NCBI GenBank assembly: GCA_020633625.1
Contig: JACKDJ010000042.1
Location: 1 to 28,089, forward strand
Source: Myxococcales bacterium
Lineage (GTDB): Bacteria > Myxococcota_A > Bradymonadia > REDH01
DNA: 28,089 nt
Direction of reading: 5' to 3'
Under the pieces are notes generated by a model that was not told the DNA's origin, searched no databases, and worked only from the letters and a program-made list of their open reading frames with translations. Positions 23,184 to 28,089 of this stretch are shown one piece after another. The position numbers and the translations under genes were made by a program. Positions within the stretch are counted from its first letter, which is position 1. Every line of letters starts with the position of its first letter.

Positions 23184-24275
23184 CTACTTCGCGGTGGCGC
23201 CGGCGAAGCGAGCGCACACGTCGCGGTGCCACGTCCACTCGAGCGCGTCGTAGAGTTCGACGAGCAGGCCGTGGATCTGGCCGCCCAGCTCTCCGCCGAA
23301 GCCCAAGAAGAGCGCGTTCGTCGCCATCGTGACCGCGACCTCGAGCTCCTCCTCCTGAACGAAGTCCAGCGCGAGCTGCACCCACGACCGGGCGGCGAGC
23401 GGGTCGTCCTGAATCACCAACGTCCACAGCGGCGACCGGAGGACGTGCTCGGGCGGGTTCGTGTGCGCGGCCAGCCGCTCGGCAGTCCACGACGCGTCGA
23501 CCTCTGGCACGCCGCGAAAGCCGTGCATGAACGGATCGCCGCCATAGACAAGCGGGCGCTGGAGCGTCTGGAACAGGGCCTCGGCGAGCGCGTCGGTGTC
23601 GCCGCTCCTCGACAAGATCCGCGCCGCCGCGGCCCGCGCCCCAGCGAACTCGGGAAACGAAAACGTCGCCTCGGCGCACAGGTCGAGCGCCTGCAGCTCG
23701 TTGCCGCGCGACGCGTGCGACGCCAGGGCTACGCGGGGCGCGGCCGCGTTCGCGTCCACGCGAAGGTGCGCGCGATGCAGCGCCATCGGCGTCGGATCCG
23801 GCTCGTCGAGCACGTCGTCGGGGTCGATAGCGCAGCCGAGCTCGTTCATCAGCGGCATGAGCTCGCGATCGACATGGGCACGATCGACGACGGGGTCGCC
23901 CCCGCGCGCCTCGACGCACGCCATGAGCTGCAGCCAGCCGAGGAACCCTTCGAACGTAGATGCGACGGGCACGGCGCGGTACGTCTCATACATCCAGTAG
24001 ACGATGGACCGGTTCGCGCGGCAGCCGTCACGGGCGCTGCGATAGAAGCAGAACTGGTTACCGAATCCGTCCTCCGCGAAGGGCATCAAGTCCGGGTGCA
24101 TCCCGTTCCAGCGCGCCGCCGTGAGGTGCGCTTCCCACGCCGCGTCGACACTCTCCGTCGGGACGGCGAACCCGACGTCCCCGAGCCAGGTGCGCTGTAC
24201 GTTCGGCCCGCGCTCGCGCAACGACTCGAGGAGGGCCACGTAGAGCCGCGGCAACCGAAACTCCGACGCGCCCAC
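23184..24275 (-). CDS. SMI1/KNR4 (SUKH)-like domain protein
   Basis: The 363-residue product begins at GTG 24275, 3 nt after the stop of the upstream lipoprotein gene. The N-terminal 120 residues carry the SUKH pattern: DLMPFAEDGFGNQFCFYR, then SIVYWMYETYRAVPVASTFE followed by GFLGWL. This matches the family's PFA(E/D)DGxGDxxC and VxYWxxE..FxxFL elements. The remaining 240 residues are mostly helical (repeated Ala/Leu/Glu) with no recognised domain. SUKH proteins are often immunity proteins against toxins, but many stand alone in signalling or unknown roles. No toxin gene is adjacent here. It is translationally linked to the upstream lipoprotein. Confidence 0.65.
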   Translation of the reverse strand: MGASEFRLPRLYVALLESLRERGPNVQRTWLGDVGFAVPTESVDAAWEAHLTAARWNGMHPDLMPFAEDGFGNQFCFYRSARDGCRANRSIVYWMYETYRAVPVASTFEGFLGWLQLMACVEARGGDPVVDRAHVDRELMPLMNELGCAIDPDDVLDEPDPTPMALHRAHLRVDANAAAPRVALASHASRGNELQALDLCAEATFSFPEFAGARAAAARILSRSGDTDALAEALFQTLQRPLVYGGDPFMHGFRGVPEVDASWTAERLAAHTNPPEHVLRSPLWTLVIQDDPLAARSWVQLALDFVQEEELEVAVTMATNALFLGFGGELGGQIHGLLVELYDALEWTWHRDVCARFAGATAK

Positions 24276-24278
24276 GGA

Positions 24279-26702
24279 CTACGGCTCGGCTTCGACGTGC
24301 GCGACGGCTGGTTCGACGCTGCCAAGCACGAACAAGCCCTCGTCGGTCAGCATCGCCCAGCGATCCCCGAGCGAGACCATCGCCAAGATGTCGTTCGCCT
24401 CTGTCTGGAGCTCCCACCGCTCGCTCTCGCGCTCCAGCACACCCCCGTCGGAGTCGAGCAGGACCGCGTAGCCGTCGCCGTACACCAGTCCGCGCGCCGC
24501 CCGCGCATAGCGGCCGACGGCTGGCATCGCCCGAAACGCACCGACTGGAAGCTCGAAGGCCGGGTCGATCAGCGGCGCGCCGGTCGGGGCCGATCCAGGC
24601 TCGAACGCGTACACCTCGCCCGCCTCGGTCACGAGCAGCGGCCCGTTGGCCGACGGGAGGGTCCGGAGCACCGGGCCCGGGGCGCCATCGACTTGCGCCG
24701 CCGTCTCGCCGCACGCACCGCGCCAGCACCGCACCGGGGCGCCGTCCTCGACGATCACGTAGCTCTCTCCTGCGTCGAGCATGACCGCGCTCAGGGCGCC
24801 GGAGCGCTCGCCGAGGTAGCGCCAGCCGGCCGAGAGGCGCCACCAGATCTGGTGGTCCGTGATGGCGACGCCGCGTCCGTCCGGCGCGACGTCCAGCGCG
24901 ACAAACCGGCCGGGCGACGGTGTCGGCCCAGGGCTCAGCGCCGCGGGCACCCCCGAGAGCGCGGGCGGCGGGGCCAGCTCCAACGGAGCATCCGGCGCGG
25001 CGGCCGGGCGGGCCGTCGGGCGGACCGGGGCCTCGTAGACGAACGACGCCGCCGTCCAGCGACCGGCTTCGGCGCGCCAGAGCTCCCCGGGCCTCGACCC
25101 GATCGCGAAAAGCGCACCGTTGACGTCGCCGGCGAGCGCAACCGGTGCGACGCCGCCCGGCACCGGTCCCGCGAGCCGGGTCCATTCGGGGTGTCGCCAC
25201 GTCCACGAAACCCCGTCGCGATCGAACGCGACCACGCCGCCGCGGACCGTGAAGGCGGCGACGAAGTGCTCGACTCGCGGCGCGACGATCCAGCGGCGTG
25301 TGCCTCCATCGAGCCGCCCGATCGCGCCGTTGTCGTAGACGAGCGTCATCGCCCTCGACGCCGTTCCGACGACTCCGACGAGGCGCCCATCGGTCCCCGG
25401 CACCACGTCCCACCCGCTCCCGTTGCGCCTGAGCAGGCCGAGGTCGGTCACCGCCTCGAGCTCTCCATCTCGCTCGAAGACCTGCCCGACGCGGGTGATG
25501 GGCGGCGGCGACTCGGGGATGTCCATCGGGTGGATCCCAGGCTCGTGCCAGTTCACGAGCAGCAGCGGCGCCCACCCGCCGATCCCCACGCGGCGAACAC
25601 CGAGCGCGTCGTACAGAATCGCCTCGCTGTCGTCCGCGGCGAGCGCCCCCCGCAGGCCGAACGGCAGCGCGAAGTCGGCGTTGGGCGTCAGAGACATCCA
25701 CGGGGCCGCCGCCACGCGGGCGCTCGACGAGTACGCCACCCCCTCGGCGCAGATGGCGAACCCGGCGTCGGACGCAAACGCGAGCCCGCGTAGCGCACGG
25801 CAGTCGTTGCCAGGGAGCGCCAGGGGGCGAGGCATCGTCATGAACTCGCGACCCGCACCCACGAACGCCCGACCGTCGCCGTCGAGCCAGTATCGCAGCC
25901 CCTGCGGGTCGACGGCGAACTGACGCAGCGGGAGCGTCGGCACTCGACGCAGGAACATCAGGTCGACGAGCTCCGCGTCGCCCTCCTCCGAGATCGAGAA
26001 CAGGTGCCCGATGTCGCTGTAGGCGAACACCCCGGCGGGCGTCCGCGTCAGCGAGAACGACGCCACGACCCCGAGATCGAGCCCGGTCCAGCCGTTCGCA
26101 TCGACGATACCCGCGAACCCTTCCTCGCCCACACAGACGGCGCGGCTCCCGGAGCCGAGCTCCTCGCACGCTGTGATCCGGGCAACGACCGTGCCGTCGG
26201 CGGCGCTCACACGCGGGCGCTCCGACCGTTGCAGAAGTCCCGGCGTCGGGGCCGACAGGTTTCCGCTCGGATCGGCAGCACGCACGTAGAAGCGCCCGGG
26301 GGGCGCGTCGTGCGCGATCGTCACCGAGGTCACCCCTGGCTCGGACGTGTAGATCGCCTCGGTCTCGTCGGTCAGCTCTCGGTACGGCTCGACGATGTGG
26401 TAGACGCGATAGCGCAGCTCTTCCGCCGGCGCGACGTCGTCTGTCGCCGGCTCCCAGCTCAGCGTGAAGCGGTCCAGGCCCGAGAGCTCGACGCGCCGCA
26501 CGCCGGCGAACTCGGGCCCGCGGCCGTCGGGTAGCGCGGCACGCACGACCGGCGCGGCCGGGACCGACGAGCCCTCCGACGGAGACGCGGTAGTCCGCGT
26601 CTCGTCGGCGCCACAGGCTGTTGCCAGCAGCGCAACCGCCGCCGCGGCGCTTCGAGCTGCGCGGCGGGTCCGGTCGAGAGTCGGTGAGGGTCGGCGAGGC
26701 AC
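24279..26702 (-). CDS. Lipoprotein with fibronectin-like domain and probable beta-propeller
   Basis: The 807-residue product has a Tat/Sec-like lipoprotein signal with several Arg, ending in LLATAC (Cys30). A fibronectin type III-like domain follows at about 50-155 (SWEPATDD, YRVYHI, GRFYVRAADPSGNLS). After it come many weakly repeating beta-strand units of 40-60 residues with patterns such as VYAFEPGS, GLLRRNGSGW and LVYDNGAIGRLDGG. This fits a beta-propeller, probably one or two, facing the periplasm or outside. No catalytic motif is visible. The start is GTG 26702, which places the lipobox normally and sits 6 nt after a -10 element. It leads the SUKH/TPR/dtd/HIT series. Confidence 0.78.
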   Translation of the reverse strand: MPRRPSPTLDRTRRAARSAAAAVALLATACGADETRTTASPSEGSSVPAAPVVRAALPDGRGPEFAGVRRVELSGLDRFTLSWEPATDDVAPAEELRYRVYHIVEPYRELTDETEAIYTSEPGVTSVTIAHDAPPGRFYVRAADPSGNLSAPTPGLLQRSERPRVSAADGTVVARITACEELGSGSRAVCVGEEGFAGIVDANGWTGLDLGVVASFSLTRTPAGVFAYSDIGHLFSISEEGDAELVDLMFLRRVPTLPLRQFAVDPQGLRYWLDGDGRAFVGAGREFMTMPRPLALPGNDCRALRGLAFASDAGFAICAEGVAYSSSARVAAAPWMSLTPNADFALPFGLRGALAADDSEAILYDALGVRRVGIGGWAPLLLVNWHEPGIHPMDIPESPPPITRVGQVFERDGELEAVTDLGLLRRNGSGWDVVPGTDGRLVGVVGTASRAMTLVYDNGAIGRLDGGTRRWIVAPRVEHFVAAFTVRGGVVAFDRDGVSWTWRHPEWTRLAGPVPGGVAPVALAGDVNGALFAIGSRPGELWRAEAGRWTAASFVYEAPVRPTARPAAAPDAPLELAPPPALSGVPAALSPGPTPSPGRFVALDVAPDGRGVAITDHQIWWRLSAGWRYLGERSGALSAVMLDAGESYVIVEDGAPVRCWRGACGETAAQVDGAPGPVLRTLPSANGPLLVTEAGEVYAFEPGSAPTGAPLIDPAFELPVGAFRAMPAVGRYARAARGLVYGDGYAVLLDSDGGVLERESERWELQTEANDILAMVSLGDRWAMLTDEGLFVLGSVEPAVAHVEAEP

Positions 26703-26708
26703 CGCGCG

Positions 26709-26737
26709 AGCATATCCCGCGCCCCGCCCCCCGTCGA
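26709..26737 (-). promoter_or_regulatory. Promoter giving a possibly leaderless transcript
   Basis: On the minus strand TCGACG (26732-26737), 17 nt and TATGCT (26709-26714) match the promoter consensus at 4 of 6 positions or better in each box. Only CGCGCG separates the -10 from GTG 26702, so transcription would begin at the start codon. Confidence 0.42.
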
Positions 26738-26857
26738 GATTCCAACCCCCGAGACTTCAGGCGGCGAGTCGCCGGCTCCACCTTTCGCGTGCCGACGGAC
26801 GCGGCTACCGTGGGCCTGCCGCCGGCGTCGCCGGAATCCGAAAACCAGGCTCCGCCC

Positions 26858-27928
26858 ATGCCTCGCTCCCTCCGGTCTCTCTCGCGCCCCGCCGCCGCGG
26901 CGCCGCTCTACCCGGCCGCGGCCGCACTCTACCTCGCCGCAACGTCGCTCGTCGCCACCGGCTGCGGGTCGACGCCCGCAGCCGACCCGCGAGATGCCGA
27001 CGTCCGCGAAGACGGCGACGCCACCGACGCCGCCTCTGACCCCGGCTCCGACACCGGCGCCGATAGCGACCCCGACGTGGTTCAGGACGCCCCTCCCGAC
27101 ACCGGCTGTCTCGGCCCGACGCCGCTGTGCAGCTTCGACTGCGGAGGGGACTTTTTCGAGAGCCCGAGCTGCGAGGCCGGGCGGTGGGTGTGCCCGCCGG
27201 GAACGACGCCGATCGACGACTGTCCGCCCGGCTCCTGCTTCGGGCTACCGTTGCCCGGCGAGGTCTGCGACGGTGGATGGCAGTGCCGCCCGTGGGAGAG
27301 CGGCGCGCTGCCCGAATGCGGCGCTCCGAGTGAGTTCGTGTGTGCGGATTGCCGCGGCTTCGAGACCCCGCAGGAGCTCGATGGCTGTTTGTGCTCGTGC
27401 GACGCCGGCTTCGTGCGCTGCGACACGCCGGGCGAGTGTGCGCCCACGCGCGCGTCCACCGCGTTCGGGGCGACGATCACACTCGACACCGGACGGTGTG
27501 TGTTCTCGCTCGACGAGCTCGCGCGAGGCGTGGAGTTCTCGTACACGGTCGAGATCCCGCCAAACACCCCGCCAGTCTTCAGCCGCCCGCTCGACGCCGG
27601 AGGGTGCGACGCACCCGACCCATCGGGGCTGCGCATCATCGAGTCCGTTGGCGGCGGCGACCAGAGCTGGTGCATCTGCGACACCGGGCTGTGTATGGCG
27701 CCACCCCCGGAGGCGGTGCCGCTCGAGCCTGGCGTGTATGCAGCGACGTTCTCGTGGAACGGCCGAAACTGGGGCGGCCCCTCCGACACCGGCCAGCCCG
27801 AGGGCCCGGCGTTCCCCCTCGGCGACTTCCAAGTCACGCTCCGAGCGGCGGGCATCTTCATCGACGCCGACGGCAGTGAGCGCACGTGGGACACGTCGGT
27901 GTCGACGTGGATCCGCATCGTCGAGTGA
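26858..27928 (+). CDS. Cys-rich lipoprotein of unknown function
   Basis: The 356-residue product has a lipoprotein signal peptide ending in LVATGC (Cys36). An Asp-rich linker covers about 40-80 (DVREDGDATDA and similar). A Cys-rich region runs from about 83 to 195 with many short CxxC or CxC pairs. A C-terminal beta-rich domain of about 150 residues carries EFSYTVEIP, SWCICDTGLC and VYAATFSWNGRNW. The Cys-rich style recalls the protein at the left edge, but the sequence is not repetitive. Start ATG 26858 gives a complete signal peptide. The longer frame from 26621 overlaps the divergent promoter and was rejected. A hairpin follows the stop. Confidence 0.85.
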   Translation: MPRSLRSLSRPAAAAPLYPAAAALYLAATSLVATGCGSTPAADPRDADVREDGDATDAASDPGSDTGADSDPDVVQDAPPDTGCLGPTPLCSFDCGGDFFESPSCEAGRWVCPPGTTPIDDCPPGSCFGLPLPGEVCDGGWQCRPWESGALPECGAPSEFVCADCRGFETPQELDGCLCSCDAGFVRCDTPGECAPTRASTAFGATITLDTGRCVFSLDELARGVEFSYTVEIPPNTPPVFSRPLDAGGCDAPDPSGLRIIESVGGGDQSWCICDTGLCMAPPPEAVPLEPGVYAATFSWNGRNWGGPSDTGQPEGPAFPLGDFQVTLRAAGIFIDADGSERTWDTSVSTWIRIVE

Positions 27929-27984
27929 CGTCTCGACCCGGACGGCTGGCCGCCGTACGCCGCGGCCGCTAGAAGCGACCGCGC

Positions 27985-28009
27985 CGCCGACTCCCAGCCC
28001 GAGTCGGCG
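27985..28009 (+). terminator. Hairpin after the last gene
   Basis: CGCCGACTC (27985-27993) pairs with GAGTCGGCG (28001-28009) around a 7-nt loop, 57 nt after the stop at 27928. No T tract follows, so termination is likely but not certain. The last 80 bases hold no clear gene. Confidence 0.5.
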
Positions 28010-28089
28010 CGCGGTTGGCGCCCTGCCATACCGCTGCCAAGCTGCGGCTAGGCCGCGCCCGACCGCGTCTCGCCACCGCGACGCGTACC

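Noticed and set aside
24058..26859. A 933-residue minus-strand frame and an 879-residue plus-strand frame (23154-25793)
   Set aside because: Both are out-of-frame readings of the propeller lipoprotein and SUKH-like genes. They are Arg-rich with no domains.
28010..28089. The end of another gene entering from the right on the minus strand
   Set aside because: All three minus frames are short, and one or more are open by chance. Nothing recognisable can be read in 80 bases.

Overview
The window is about 28 kb of very GC-rich bacterial DNA with nearly continuous coding and many long antisense shadow frames. The mix of protein types points to a Myxococcota or other deltaproteobacterial-type lineage. 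It has a crowd of Cys-rich lipoproteins with Asp/Ala/Gly-rich linkers, DUF4215 repeats, a leucine-catabolism gene pair and a very large zinc-protease lipoprotein. This placement is an inference from gene content, not from a marker gene. I see no rRNA, tRNA, CRISPR array, transposase or phage gene.

Layout, left to right. (1) 1-1721, minus: start of a Cys-rich repeat lipoprotein that runs off the left edge. (2) 1868-5157, plus: two overlapping DUF2207-like membrane protein genes. (3) 5158-5430: a degenerate noncoding repeat array built around CCCGARGGTAGTT. (4) 5513-6106, plus: 3-methyladenine DNA glycosylase I (tag), which converges on (5) 6182-10006, minus: a 1274-residue metalloprotease lipoprotein, with a strong hairpin between the two. 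(6) 10170-11426, plus: a DegT/StrS-type aminotransferase, divergent from the protease. (7) 14430-11478, minus: a GYF_2-domain single-pass protein with an Ala-Pro-Glu repeat tail, followed by a lipoprotein that carries the core motifs of Fam20-type secretory kinases. (8) 18615-14522, minus: a DUF4215 lipoprotein, HMG-CoA lyase and a methylglutaconyl-CoA hydratase-like enzyme. (9) 19478-18825, minus: a TetR regulator. (10) 20267-19605, minus: a secreted PEGA-domain protein. (11) 26702-20649, minus: a run of lipoprotein, SUKH-like protein, TPR protein, Dtd and HIT hydrolase. (12) 26858-27928, plus: another Cys-rich lipoprotein.

How they may work together. HMG-CoA lyase and the hydratase catalyse consecutive steps at the end of leucine breakdown. 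Dtd and the HIT protein are housekeeping enzymes that share an operon with uncharacterised proteins. At least six products carry a lipobox or look surface-exposed, so the window is rich in envelope proteins.

The most interesting items are the following. The Fam20-like lipoprotein kinase and its GYF_2 partner form a candidate extracytoplasmic phosphorylation module. The CCCGARGGTAGTT motif occurs in the intergenic array and also inside two unrelated genes. A shared palindrome, CACGANNTCGTG, lies in the TetR promoter and again just upstream of the DUF4215 lipoprotein promoter.
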